A DNA stretch of 64,000 bases from Pseudomonas chlororaphis (GCF_000783395.1 NZ_JSFK01000032.1:51222-115221), one strand, 5' to 3'; counted from the stretch's first letter, positions 25,401 through 34,410 are shown. Made by a program: numbers and translations. The notes: generated by a model not told the origin, from the sequence alone.

Positions 25401-26293
25401 TTATGTGGTGTGTGCAGGGACGCTTTGCAGCCAATCAAGCACCTCATCCCACAACGGCTGTGCGCTTTCGCGGAAGTAACCCATGTGCCCGTACGGTTTG
25501 CTGCCCAGTGGCGGCTGCAGATCCAGCAATGTCAGCGATGCATTCACCATGGCTTTGACAAACGCATCGCGCGAACGCGGCGGCGCCCACGGATCATCGA
25601 CCGACGTGGCGAAAACGCATGGCGTTGTGACCTCGGCGTAGAGCGCATGCAGATGGCTCATCTCGGGGTCGTCGAAGTAGTAGTGGGGGAATTTGCACCA
25701 GCGCTTCCAGTCGTTGTAAACGCCCAGCGGCAAATCATCGCCCATGCCCAGCATGCTCCAGGCCATGTAGCCTTTGCGGGCGACAATCACCGGCAGCACA
25801 AACGTCCACATCAGACGGATTTTCCAGGCCTCGGCTCTGGACATCCAGCCGCTCCATCCCGCACCACTGCCCAAGGTGTAGCAAGCCGTCAGGGCGTGGT
25901 GATTGGGCAACAGACCAATCGCGTGACCACCAAACGAATGGCCGACCCAATACAACGGCAACGCTTCCTGGCTTAGCAGATCCACTGCGCCGCCAGATCC
26001 TGATAAGCCCAATCCAGATAAGACATCTCAAAGCCTTTGAGGGAAGCCGGCTTCGATTCACCGATGCCCCGGTAATCGAGGGTCAGGACATTGAAGCCCT
26101 GACGCGCTGCATGCTCGGCAAAACGCCGATAAAAGCGCTGTTGCACCCCGGTGGCGCCGGCCATGATCAGGTTGCCTTTGACCACGCCCGCCGCGCTGTA
26201 GCGCTTGGCTGACAATGGATAACCATCGCGGGCAATGAGGGCGATGTCCTGTCTCTGGATCGATTCGGCAAAGGCTGCGGCCATGGTGTTCAT
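25401..26293 (-). pseudogene. Alpha/beta-fold hydrolase interrupted by a frameshift
   Basis: Two adjoining frames encode one hydrolase. The first part (26293-25973) contains AGATGVQQRFYRRFAEHAA, LTLDYRGIGES and ends ...YLDWAYQDLAAQ. The second (to 25401) resumes with VDLLSQEALPLYWVGHSFGGHAIGLL, carrying the nucleophile elbow GHSFGG, and continues to a normal C-terminus with a catalytic Asp region (SVDDPWAPP) and His (YGHMGYF). One base appears missing at about 25985-25991, inside ggcggcgcag; adding one base restores a single frame of about 297 residues. No other damage is seen, so this is a recent mutation or a sequencing error. Confidence 0.85.
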
Positions 26294-26324
26294 GAAATTG
26301 TTCCGAGTGAGTTGAGCAAAGCCT

Positions 26325-27122
26325 TCAGCGACCTTTGAACTGCGGTTCGCGCTTCTGCATCATCGCCATGACGCCCTCGCGGACATCCTCGGTTTTGATC
26401 AGGGCCAGCAGTTGTTCATCAAGCTTCGACAATGCCGCATCGTCTCCCTGATCCTGCGCCAGAAACGCCGATTGCAGCGTCGTCTGAATCGCCAGAGGCG
26501 CAGCCTTGGCAATGCGTTCGGCGTATTCGATGGCGCGTGCCAGAGTCTGACCGGGCTCGACTACTTCGGTCAGCAGGCGCATGTGCAGGGCGGCAGTGGC
26601 ATCGAACTCTTCCCCCGTGAGCATGTAGCGCATGGCGGCGGTCCAGCCCGCTGCGCGGGTGAAGCGCACGGTGGAACCGCCGGCGGGTGAGATTCCGCGC
26701 AGCACTTCCAGATGAGCGAAACGGGCATTGGTGGCGGCAATGCTGATGTCGGCGTTGAGCATCAGTTCGATGCCTGCCGTCCAGCAAATGCCTTCAATGG
26801 CAACCACCACCGGTTTACGCCTGCGTGGTTTGGAAACGCCCCATGGGTCGATGCCTTCTTCAGGATACTTGAATGCGCCAGACGCCAGTTTTGGCGTCAG
26901 TTCCATCAAGTCCAGACCCGCAGTGAAGTGCTCACCATGCGCGAACAGCACGGCGCAGCGCAGTTCGTCATTGCGCTCATACTCGCCGATGGCCAATGCC
27001 AGGTCCGTCAGCATTGCACTGTCGAATGCGTTGCGTTTGCCGGCGCGATCCAGACCGATCAAAAACAACTGACCGCGTTGTTCGCGGGTGACTCGGCCGG
27101 GGCCACTGTTGGCTTCGTTCAT
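26325..27122 (-). CDS. Enoyl-CoA hydratase/isomerase (crotonase) family protein
   Basis: 265 residues with the crotonase fold: oxyanion-hole segments LFAHGEHFTAGLDLMEL near residue 65 and IEGICWTAGIELMLNADISIAATNARFAHLEVLRGISPAGGS near residues 112-152. One glutamate of the hydratase pair sits near HLEV, while the second position reads SPAGGS, so hydratase activity is not assured and isomerase or hydrolase activity is possible. GGGAGAG precedes the start at 27122. It is divergent from a TetR regulator across a promoter with a clear inverted repeat. A short gap separates it from the frameshifted hydrolase downstream, which may belong to the same unit. Confidence 0.88.
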   Translation of the reverse strand: MNEANSGPGRVTREQRGQLFLIGLDRAGKRNAFDSAMLTDLALAIGEYERNDELRCAVLFAHGEHFTAGLDLMELTPKLASGAFKYPEEGIDPWGVSKPRRRKPVVVAIEGICWTAGIELMLNADISIAATNARFAHLEVLRGISPAGGSTVRFTRAAGWTAAMRYMLTGEEFDATAALHMRLLTEVVEPGQTLARAIEYAERIAKAAPLAIQTTLQSAFLAQDQGDDAALSKLDEQLLALIKTEDVREGVMAMMQKREPQFKGR

Positions 27123-27160
27123 CTCTGCTCTCCCTGATTTTTTGTCGGCGGCAGTTACTG

Positions 27161-27200
27161 ACCATCTGTTCGGTAAATAGAAACTAAACGAACAGTTGGT
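27161..27200. promoter_or_regulatory. Inverted-repeat operator between crotonase and TetR genes
   Basis: ACCATCTGTTCG and CGAACAGTTGGT, 11 of 12 positions symmetric, arms separated by 16 bp (CTGTTCG/CGAACAG exact at 27166-27172 and 27189-27195). Probably bound by the adjacent TetR protein. Confidence 0.65.
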
Positions 27201-27270
27201 AACCGTCAAATTGAGAAGGGCAGGCTTATGTCATAGAATCACCGCCAGTTATCCGGATCAGGAAATACCC

Positions 27271-27846
27271 GTGCGACCGTTGAAAATCCCCCGTGAAGAA
27301 CTGCTTCTGCGGTGCGCCAATACCTTCAAGCGCCTTGGCTATCATGGCACCACCATGGACGTGCTTGCGTCCGCTTGCGGCTTTACCAAGGCTTCGTTCT
27401 ATCACCACTATCCGAACAAGGAGGCCTTGCTGCGTGACGTGCTCGACTGGACGCATCAGGTCATCAACCAGACCTTGTTTGCCGTGGCCTTCGACGAAAA
27501 ACTCACGCCACAAGAACGCCTGAGCAAAATGGGCCGCAAGGCTGCGCGGCTGTTTCAGGATGACTCGATTGGTTGCCTGATGGGCGTGGTGGCGGTCGAT
27601 GCGGCGTACGGTAAAAGTGAATTGCTGGAGCCGATTCGCGGTTTTTTCGATGCATGGGCCAAGGCGTTTGCGCATTTGCTGGAAGGCGAGGTCGATGAGG
27701 GACAAGCCTTGCTGACCGCTCGACAATGGGTGGCGGATTACGAGGGGGCGATTCTGCTGGCGCGGGTCTATGGTGACGCGGCTTACATTGATGCGGTGAC
27801 GCGTCGGGCGCTGGAACATTTGAGTGCCTGTCAGGCACCGACATAA
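27271..27846 (+). CDS. TetR-family transcriptional regulator
   Basis: 191 residues. The N-terminal HTH is clear: REELLLRCANTFKRLGYHGTTMDVLASACGFTKASFYHHYPNKEALLRDVL (residues 8-58). The C-terminal ligand-binding half resembles regulators of the AcrR/NemR-like groups. A GTG start at 27271 with AGGA upstream fits the domain, and longer reading would pass the operator. It is divergent from the crotonase gene, which it presumably represses together with itself. The ligand is unknown, plausibly an acyl-CoA or fatty acid, inferred from the target only. Confidence 0.9.
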   Translation: MRPLKIPREELLLRCANTFKRLGYHGTTMDVLASACGFTKASFYHHYPNKEALLRDVLDWTHQVINQTLFAVAFDEKLTPQERLSKMGRKAARLFQDDSIGCLMGVVAVDAAYGKSELLEPIRGFFDAWAKAFAHLLEGEVDEGQALLTARQWVADYEGAILLARVYGDAAYIDAVTRRALEHLSACQAPT

Positions 27847-27927
27847 GGCTTACCCGCTGGGTGTTGTGTCCTCGACAGTGTCAGCTACGACGCACACTGA
27901 CTTTTTATCCGATCAGGGAGCAACACT

Positions 27928-28653
27928 ATGAGTGCAATCACCCCGGCCGTAATGGCCGATCTCGCGCCCGACGGCGTGCTGCATGCCGCCATCAATTTTG
28001 GCAACCCGGTGCTGGCACAGCGCAGGGCGGATGGTGCGCCGCAAGGTGTCTCGGTGGCTTTGGCGATAGCGCTGGCTGCCGAGTTGGGTGTCGAGTTGGA
28101 GATGCGTACGTTTGATGCGGCGGGCAAGGTTTTCGCGGCGCTGGAGGAGGGCGTGTGGAACCTGGCATTCCTCGCCATCGAGCCGGTGCGTGAGGCGCAG
28201 ATTGCGTTCAGCGAGCCGTACGTGATCATCGAGGGGACTTATCTGGTCGAGGCGCAGGCCTCGTATCGCAACGTCGAGGATCTCGATCAGCCAGGATTGC
28301 GACTGGCCGTTGGCAAAGGCGCAGCCTACGACCTGTTCCTCAGTCGCACGCTGCAGCACGCACAATTGGAGCGTGCCGAAACCTCGGCGGGTGCCGTTGA
28401 CCTGTTTATCGAGCAACACCTGGATGCCGCCGCCGGTGTCCGTCAGCCATTGCAGAAAGTCGCGGATGCCGACGCGCGTTACCGCGTGCTGGACGGCGCG
28501 TTCACGGCGATTCGCCAGGCCATGGCGGTGCCCCGTGGGCGGGAGGCAGGCGCAGCGTATGTGCGGGCGTTCGTCGAGCGCAAGAAGGCTGAAGGGTTTG
28601 TCGCTGCAGCGCTGGCCGAGAGTGGGCAGGGCGATGTGACGGTGGCGCCTTGA
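27928..28653 (+). CDS. SBP_bac_3-like protein without a signal peptide
   Basis: 241 residues with the fold of amino-acid-type periplasmic binding proteins: LHAAINFGNPVLAQR, AGKVFAALEEGVWNLAFLAIEPVREAQIAFSEPYVIIEGTYLV and the second-lobe LRLAVGKGAAYDLFLSR. The N-terminus MSAITPAVMADLAPDGVL has no hydrophobic signal sequence, and GGGAG just before the ATG makes this start firm. The protein is therefore predicted to stay in the cytoplasm, where such proteins can act as sensors or as enzymes such as cyclohexadienyl-dehydratase relatives. No transporter genes are beside it. It follows the TetR gene by 81 bp on the same strand. Confidence 0.82.
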   Translation: MSAITPAVMADLAPDGVLHAAINFGNPVLAQRRADGAPQGVSVALAIALAAELGVELEMRTFDAAGKVFAALEEGVWNLAFLAIEPVREAQIAFSEPYVIIEGTYLVEAQASYRNVEDLDQPGLRLAVGKGAAYDLFLSRTLQHAQLERAETSAGAVDLFIEQHLDAAAGVRQPLQKVADADARYRVLDGAFTAIRQAMAVPRGREAGAAYVRAFVERKKAEGFVAAALAESGQGDVTVAP

Positions 28654-28657
28654 GACC

Positions 28658-28693
28658 AAAAAAAGAGCCACCGCAGCCCGACGCTGGGGTGGC
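28658..28693 (-). terminator. Terminator for the PotABCD-like operon
   Basis: On the minus strand, GCCACCCCAGC ... GCTGCGGTGGC followed by a run of seven T. It lies beyond the repeat pair downstream of the ATPase gene. Confidence 0.75.
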
Positions 28694-28728
28694 CCTGAGG
28701 GGGACATTCTTGAAATGACGGCAGACCC

Positions 28729-28818
28729 TGTGGGAGCGAGCTTGCTCGCGAATGCGGTGTGTCATTCAACATTGTTTGTGACTGACACGGCCCCTCCGCG
28801 AGCAAGCTCGCTCCCACA
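28729..28818. repeat. REP family 1 inverted pair
   Basis: Complete arms (tgtgggagcgagcttgctcg and complement) between the ATPase stop and its terminator. Confidence 0.9.
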
Positions 28819-28845
28819 TTCGGAATGCATTCCTGTAGGAGGATT

Positions 28846-30000
28846 TCAGTGAGAACCGGCGGCTTTGTTGAGGTCGCTGTCGGTCCATTCGGTGTAGACG
28901 CAGGCATCAGCGGTGGCCCAGCGTACTTGCACTGGGTCGCCAGCCTTGAGCGGCATGCCGGCGGCTGACAATGCTTTCACCGTCATCGACGTGCCGCCCG
29001 AGGTGACTACGCTACAGGTCTGGCTTTCACCGAGGAACAAAACCTCCACAACCTTCGCTGAGACCTCGTTCCAACCCGACGGCAACGGTTCGCTGATCGC
29101 CTGCGCGACGCTCAACGCCAGTGCCTTTTCCGGCCGCACCATCAGCAAAACGTCCTGATCGGTGTGCAACCCAGCGGTCAGGCGAATCGACAATGACTGC
29201 CCTTCAAACGCAGCCGCCGCATTGCCCTGCGCCTTGAGTTTGAGGAAGTTCGAGTTGCCGAGGAACGAGGCGACAAACGCATTCGGCGGATTCTGATAAA
29301 GGTCATAACCGCTACCCAGACCAACAATCTTGCCGTGACTGAAAATCGCGATGCGTTGCGACAAGCGCATGGCTTCTTCCTGGTCGTGGGTCACGTAAAC
29401 AATGGTGATGCCCAGACGACGGTGCAATTGGCGCAACTCATCCTGTAGATCTTCACGCAGCTTTTTATCCAGCGCACCGAGCGGTTCGTCCATCAGCAAA
29501 ATGCGTGGTTCGTAGACCAAGGCGCGGGCGATGGCGACTCGTTGCTGCTGGCCGCCAGACAGTTGCGAAGGGCGGCGATGGGCGAACTGTTCCAGTTGCA
29601 CCAATTTCAGCATCGCATCGACGCGCTTTTCACGTTCGGCGGTCGCGAGTTTGCGAATCGCCAGTGGAAAGGCGATGTTGTCGCGCACCGACAGATGCGG
29701 GAACAGCGAATAGCGCTGGAACACCATGCCGATGTCACGCTTGTGCGGCGGCACATTCACCAGTGACTGACCGTTGACGAGGATTTCGCCACTGCTCGGC
29801 GTTTCAAACCCGGCGAGCATCGACAGCGTGGTGCTTTTGCCCGAGCCGCTGGAGCCGAGGAAGGTCAGGAACTCGCCGTCCTTGATGTCCAGCGAGATGT
29901 TGTCGACGGCGGCAAAGTCACCGTAGTGCTTGTTCAGATTGCGCAGGCTGACCAGGGGTTTGTCATTCTGCTGGGAAGCGTCTTTGATCACGGCACTCAT
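28846..30000 (-). CDS. ABC transporter ATPase, PotA-like
   Basis: 384 residues: Walker A GSSGSGKST, Q-loop VFQRYSLFPHLSV, signature LSGGQQQRVAIARALVYEP, Walker B ILLMDEPLGALDKKLRE and H-loop THDQEEAM, then a C-terminal TOBE domain (residues 280-380). This is the architecture of polyamine/iron/sulfate-type CUT1-like ATPases. It is the last gene of the four-gene importer operon, whose promoter carries operator C. The substrate probably matches the catabolic regulon; polyamine specificity should not be assumed. Confidence 0.93.
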   Translation of the reverse strand: MSAVIKDASQQNDKPLVSLRNLNKHYGDFAAVDNISLDIKDGEFLTFLGSSGSGKSTTLSMLAGFETPSSGEILVNGQSLVNVPPHKRDIGMVFQRYSLFPHLSVRDNIAFPLAIRKLATAEREKRVDAMLKLVQLEQFAHRRPSQLSGGQQQRVAIARALVYEPRILLMDEPLGALDKKLREDLQDELRQLHRRLGITIVYVTHDQEEAMRLSQRIAIFSHGKIVGLGSGYDLYQNPPNAFVASFLGNSNFLKLKAQGNAAAAFEGQSLSIRLTAGLHTDQDVLLMVRPEKALALSVAQAISEPLPSGWNEVSAKVVEVLFLGESQTCSVVTSGGTSMTVKALSAAGMPLKAGDPVQVRWATADACVYTEWTDSDLNKAAGSH

Positions 30001-30016
30001 GTCGTACTCCTGGCGC

Positions 30017-30826
30017 TCAGGCGCTGATTTCGTTGCGCCGGCGCAATGCGGCGGCGATGACCATGACCAAAACCGACAAGCCGATCAGCAGCGTCGAAGC
30101 GACGGCGATCACTGGCGTCAGGTCCTGGCGCAGGGTGGTCCACATTTTCACGGGAAGGGTTTGCAGGGTGGGACTTGCCATCATCACGCTGAGCACCACT
30201 TCGTCCCACGAAACGAGGAAGGCGAAGAGGGCGCCGGCAACCATGCCCGGACGAATTGCCGGGAACGTCACCTTGAACACGGCTTGCAGGCGTGAAGCGC
30301 CGCAGATCACCGCAGCGTCTTCAATCGACTGATCAAACAGCTTCAACGAGTTGATGATCGAGATGATAGTGAACGGCAGCGCGACGATCACATGGCTGAC
30401 GACAAACGCGAACATCGTCCCGGTGTAACCGAGCTTGAGGAACAGCGCGTACACCGCCACGGCGATGATCACCAGCGGCACGATCATCGGCAGGGTGAAC
30501 AGGCCGTAGAGCATTTCCCGGCCGGGAAAACGCCCGCGCACCAGCGCAAACGCAGTCGGTAAACCGAGGGCCACGGCGCAGATCGTGGTCAGTACAGCGA
30601 CCTTGAGGCTGGCCGCTGCAGCGTTCATCCAGTCGGGATTGGAGAAGAACTGGCCGTACCATTTCAGCGTCCAGCCCGGCGGTGGGAATACCAGCCACTG
30701 TGAAGAGCCGAACGACAGCAGCACGATGAATACGATCGGCAACAGCAGGAACAGACCGATCAGCCCGGTGGTGGCGTAGAGACCGAAGCGCATGCGTCGG
30801 CTCATCGCATTGGGGGTCAGGAGCAT
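30017..30826 (-). CDS. ABC permease, PotC-like
   Basis: 269-residue inner-membrane protein with six helices. The EAA-type ATPase-contact loop is seen as EDAAVICGASRLQAVFKVTFPAIRPGM near residue 190. It pairs with the PotB-like permease 6 bp upstream. AATTGG-type spacing and same-strand packing place it in the operon SBP-permease-permease-ATPase. Confidence 0.92.
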   Translation of the reverse strand: MLLTPNAMSRRMRFGLYATTGLIGLFLLLPIVFIVLLSFGSSQWLVFPPPGWTLKWYGQFFSNPDWMNAAAASLKVAVLTTICAVALGLPTAFALVRGRFPGREMLYGLFTLPMIVPLVIIAVAVYALFLKLGYTGTMFAFVVSHVIVALPFTIISIINSLKLFDQSIEDAAVICGASRLQAVFKVTFPAIRPGMVAGALFAFLVSWDEVVLSVMMASPTLQTLPVKMWTTLRQDLTPVIAVASTLLIGLSVLVMVIAAALRRRNEISA

Positions 30827-30832
30827 GTCGGC

Positions 30833-31780
30833 TTACCTCGCGTTACTGGCGCCAACCGGGGATTCCGGCTGAAGCTTCAGGTAGAAGTAGAACAGCACCA
30901 AAGTGATCGCGATCAGCAACGCGGCGCCGGCACTGGCCAGGCCCCAGTTGAGGAACGATTGCACCTGCTGAATGATGAACTCCGGCAGCATCATGTTCTG
31001 CGCCCCGCCGAGCAGCGCCGGGGTCACGTAGTAACCGAGCGACATGACGAACACCATCAAACCACCGGAGGCCAGACCCGGCCGGCACAGCGGCAGGAAC
31101 ACCCGGAAGAAGTTGGTCCACGGACTGGCGCCGCAGATCGAACCGGCCTGCAGAATCATCGGGTCGATGGCCTGCATGGTTGCCTGCAACGGCAGCACGA
31201 TGAACGGGATCATGATGTAGCTCATGCCGATCACCACGCCGGTGAGGTTGTGCACCATTTCCAGCGGCTGATCGATGATGCCCATCGCCATCAGAGCCTT
31301 GTTGATCACGCCGGACGCTTGCAGCAGCACCAGCCACGAATAGGTGCGGGCGAGCAGGCTGGTCCACATCGACAGCAGCACGATGTTGAGGATCCAGCGC
31401 CCCCAGCCACGCGGCACCAGGGTGATCGCCCAGGCCAGCGGAAAGCCCAGCAGCAAGCTGAACAGTGTTACCAGCCCGGCCACCGAAAAGGTGTTGAGCA
31501 GCACCCGGGCATATGCCGAGTTGGCGAACAGTTGTTCATAGTTACCGAGGCCAGGCGTCGGTTCGAGCACGCCGCGCAACAGCAGGCCAATCAACGGCGC
31601 GAGAAAGAACAGGCCGATGAACAGCAGCGCCGGGGCGAGGTTGCCGGCGCCGCGCCAGCGTTGTCTGAGGGACGGGGCTTGCTGCATCGCAACCGCCTGT
31701 GTTCCGTGGGCCGAGCCGGCAGCGCCGTTGGCGCTCCCGGTGGCAGTGGAGGGACGGGACGCGGTGGCCGCCATTTTCAT
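30833..31780 (-). CDS. ABC permease, PotB-like
   Basis: 315 residues: a long cytoplasmic Ala/Ser/Thr/Gly-rich N-terminus of about 45 residues, then six helices and an EAA-loop-like segment LQAGSICGASPWTNFFRVFLPLCRPGLASG. The start at 31780 overlaps the binding-protein stop by 4 bp (ATGA), which is preferred to the upstream in-frame ATGs at 31801 and 31789. The low-complexity N-terminal extension is unusual for PotB. It forms the transmembrane channel with the PotC-like permease. Confidence 0.9.
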   Translation of the reverse strand: MKMAATASRPSTATGSANGAAGSAHGTQAVAMQQAPSLRQRWRGAGNLAPALLFIGLFFLAPLIGLLLRGVLEPTPGLGNYEQLFANSAYARVLLNTFSVAGLVTLFSLLLGFPLAWAITLVPRGWGRWILNIVLLSMWTSLLARTYSWLVLLQASGVINKALMAMGIIDQPLEMVHNLTGVVIGMSYIMIPFIVLPLQATMQAIDPMILQAGSICGASPWTNFFRVFLPLCRPGLASGGLMVFVMSLGYYVTPALLGGAQNMMLPEFIIQQVQSFLNWGLASAGAALLIAITLVLFYFYLKLQPESPVGASNAR

Positions 31781-32802
31781 TTGACCAGCCATTCGTTCCA
31801 CCGTGTCGCGATGGCCTGGCCGTTTTTGGCCCAGTACGCGAAATCAAGAGTGATCTGATCCTTAGCGTAGGCAGTCGGCAGGTTGGGGGCCAGCGTCGAA
31901 TCCAGACGCTCCACACTGTCGAGGTTGACCGGGGCGTAGGCGGTCAGGTTGGAGAAGTCGGCCTGGCCCTTGGCGCTGCTGGCGGCGGCGAGAAACTTCA
32001 TCGCTGCGTCCTTGTTTTTCGAGCCCTTTGGAATCACCAGAATGTCGGCCATGACCAGGTTCTGCTTCCAGCTCACGCCGACCGGCGCGCCGTCTTCTTG
32101 CAGGGCGTGAATACGGCCGTTCCAGAACTGGCCCATGCTCGCTTCACCGGACGCCAGCAGTTGCTGCGACTGCGCGCCGCCGCCCCACCAGACGATGTCT
32201 TTCTTGATGGTGTCGAGTTTTTTGAAGGCGCGATCGAGGTCCATCGGGTAGAGCTTGTCAGCCGCTACGCCGTCGGCCAGCAGCGCCAGTTCGAGCACGC
32301 CGGGGCTTGGCCATTTATACAGGGCGCGTTTGCCGGGGTAGGTTTTGGTGTCGAACAGGGCGCTCCAGTCCTGCGGCTTGTTGGCGCCGAGTTTGCCCTC
32401 GTTGTAGCCGAGGACGAAGGAGAAGAAGAACGAGCCGACGCCGTGATCGCTGACGAAACGCGGGTCGATCTTGTCGCGCTGAATCACTTTGAAATCGAGG
32501 GGTTCGAGCAGGCCTTCAGCGGCGGCGCGCAGGGCGAAATCGGCTTCGACATCGACCACGTCCCATTGCACGTTGCCGCTCTCGACCATGGCTTTGAGTT
32601 TGCCGTAGTCGGTCGGACCGTCCTGGACGACGGTGATGCCGCTGGCCTTGCTGAACGGATCGGCCCAGGCCTGTTTCTGCGCATCCTGGGTGCTTCCGCC
32701 CCAGCTGACGAAGTTCACGCTTTCGGCAGCCATTGCAGCCTGGCCGGTGACGCTGAGCAGTCCCGCAAAAAAGATCGCGGTTGCAGCTTTGTTCAACACC
32801 AT
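31777..32802 (-). CDS. PotD-type periplasmic substrate-binding protein
   Basis: 341 residues with a signal peptide ending AAMA-AES. The mature protein opens with VNFVSWGGSTQDAQKQAWADPFSKASGITVVQDGPTDYGKLKAMV, the pattern of spermidine/putrescine-like binding proteins of importers found in catabolic clusters. GAGGG supports the start at 32802; an upstream reading to 32937 would cross operator C. It is the first gene of the importer operon. It differs clearly from the PotF-like orphan at 4050-5150 and probably binds another ligand. Confidence 0.92.
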   Translation of the reverse strand: MVLNKAATAIFFAGLLSVTGQAAMAAESVNFVSWGGSTQDAQKQAWADPFSKASGITVVQDGPTDYGKLKAMVESGNVQWDVVDVEADFALRAAAEGLLEPLDFKVIQRDKIDPRFVSDHGVGSFFFSFVLGYNEGKLGANKPQDWSALFDTKTYPGKRALYKWPSPGVLELALLADGVAADKLYPMDLDRAFKKLDTIKKDIVWWGGGAQSQQLLASGEASMGQFWNGRIHALQEDGAPVGVSWKQNLVMADILVIPKGSKNKDAAMKFLAAASSAKGQADFSNLTAYAPVNLDSVERLDSTLAPNLPTAYAKDQITLDFAYWAKNGQAIATRWNEWLVK

Positions 32803-32905
32803 GTTCACGCCCTCATTGTTGTGTTTTTGAGCGGGCTTGCGTTGTTGCCCGCCTGTCGGGAGCAGTAGATGGACGTTCGTTGGAGTGTCCGGTCTATGGA
32901 ATATC

Positions 32906-32921
32906 ATATTATGGTATTCCA
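32906..32921 (-). promoter_or_regulatory. Operator C of the proposed GntR regulon
   Basis: Minus strand reads TGGAATACCATAATAT, identical to site B for 20 bases including flanks, inside a larger inverted repeat (TGGAATA...TATTCCA, 32897-32921). It lies about 100 bp upstream of the binding-protein gene. Confidence 0.75.
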
Positions 32922-33006
32922 AACTTTGTGCAAGCACTTTGCCTTACCGGTTATCTGGAGGCTGATGGTTTTTCACTTGAGAGATGTGTAGAAATTTTAG
33001 ATCCAG

Positions 33007-33264
33007 CCCCTCACCCCAGCCCTCTCCCAATGGGAGAGGGGGAAAGGGAGCAGATCTTCATGCTATTCAAACCTGAGTTCGACTCGGTATTGCAAAGGGA
33101 GCAGATCTTCATGCCGTTCAAAAACGAGTCCGACCCGGTATTTGAAAGGGAGCCGATCTTTATGCTGTTCAAAACCAAGTTCGGCTCGGTATCTCAGGTC
33201 GGTGTATAGCGTTCAAACAACTCGGTAGGCTCCCTCTCCCTCCGGGAGAGGGCTGGGGTGAGGG
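33007..33264. repeat. Repeat family 4 with internal 51-bp tandem units
   Basis: Long inverted repeat with ends cccctcaccccagccctctc and complement. The interior holds three 51-bp direct units (33043-33093, 33094-33144, 33145-33195). A simpler relative lies at 44159-44335. Confidence 0.88.
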
Positions 33265-33269
33265 CTGCT

Positions 33270-34379
33270 TTATTCAGTGAACGGAATACTCTCGACCACC
33301 TCCAGGTCATAGCCGGTCAGGCCAGCGTATTTCAGAGGAGGGCCCAGGTGACGTAACTTGCCAACCCCAAGATTCTGCAAAATCTGCGCCCCAGTCCCCA
33401 CCTCCGAATAAATCCGCGATTGCGAACGGCTGAACTGCCGCGGCGGCTGGGTCAATTGCGGCACCCGCTCCAGCAACGCCTGCGAAGACTCATGATTGGC
33501 CAGCACCACAACAACCCCATGCCCCTCAGCCGCCACCCGTTGCAACGCCGCCCACAGCGTCCAGTTGGTCGGCCCGCTGTACTCGGCGCCGACCAGATCA
33601 CGCAACGGATCGATCACATGCACACGCACCAGCGTCGGCTCTTCACGACGCAGATTGCCCATGACCATCGCCATGTGCACGCCGCCCTCGATGCGATCCT
33701 CAAAGGTGATCAAACGGAAGGTGCCATGCACCGTCGGCAGCTCGCGTTCGCCAATCCGTTCGATGGTGTGTTCGGTGCTCAGGCGATAGTGGATCAGGTC
33801 GGCGATGGTGCCGATCTTGATCCCGTGTTTGCGCGCAAACATTTCCAGATCCGGGCGACGGGCCATGGTGCCGTCGTCGTTCATCACCTCAACAATCACC
33901 GAGGCTGGGGTGAAACCGGCCAAGCGCGCCAGATCACAACCCGCTTCGGTATGCCCGGCGCGGGTCAGCACGCCACCTTCCTTGGCGCGCAACGGGAAGA
34001 TATGGCCGGGCTGCACCAGGTCTTCCGCACGAGCATTTGGCGCGACGGCAGCGGCAACGGTGCAAGCCCGATCCGCCGCCGAAATGCCAGTGGTCACGCC
34101 AACCGCCGCCTCAATCGACACGGTAAACGCGGTGCTGAACACGCTGCCATTGGCCGGCACCATTTGCTCCAGGCCCAAACGCTGGCAATGTTCGTCGGTC
34201 AGCGTCAGGCAAATCAGCCCGCGTGCTTCTCGGGCCATGAAGCTGATCGCCTCAGGCGTGCAACGGTCGGCGGCCAGCAGCAGGTCGCCTTCGTTTTCGC
34301 GGTCTTCGTCATCGACCAGCAAGACCATTTTGCCGAGACGATAATCTTCGATGATTTCTTCGATGCTGTTGAAGGCCAT
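33270..34379 (-). CDS. RibBA-like riboflavin biosynthesis protein (degenerate RibA half)
   Basis: 369 residues. The N-terminal 200 residues are a full DHBP synthase (RibB): DDEDRENEGDLLLAAD near residue 23, GHIFPLRAKEGGVLTRAGHTEAGCDLA near residue 124. The C-terminal half aligns with GTP cyclohydrolase II but lacks its three zinc cysteines: the segment RVHVIDPLRDLVGAEY has none. RibA activity is therefore unlikely, as in other proteobacterial RibBA proteins of this type. Operator D lies 32 bp upstream. I infer it boosts flavin synthesis for the regulon's FMN-dependent monooxygenase and two flavin reductases. Confidence 0.93.
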   Translation of the reverse strand: MAFNSIEEIIEDYRLGKMVLLVDDEDRENEGDLLLAADRCTPEAISFMAREARGLICLTLTDEHCQRLGLEQMVPANGSVFSTAFTVSIEAAVGVTTGISAADRACTVAAAVAPNARAEDLVQPGHIFPLRAKEGGVLTRAGHTEAGCDLARLAGFTPASVIVEVMNDDGTMARRPDLEMFARKHGIKIGTIADLIHYRLSTEHTIERIGERELPTVHGTFRLITFEDRIEGGVHMAMVMGNLRREEPTLVRVHVIDPLRDLVGAEYSGPTNWTLWAALQRVAAEGHGVVVVLANHESSQALLERVPQLTQPPRQFSRSQSRIYSEVGTGAQILQNLGVGKLRHLGPPLKYAGLTGYDLEVVESIPFTE

Positions 34380-34410
34380 GCTGGACTCTCAGGGTTCGTT
34401 GGAAATATAT

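Noticed and set aside
32781..33209. 142-codon plus-strand frame covering the 51-bp tandem units
   Set aside because: Starts antisense inside the binding-protein gene and runs through an operator and a repeat element; no ribosome-binding site. The stop-free units are better explained as repeat DNA.
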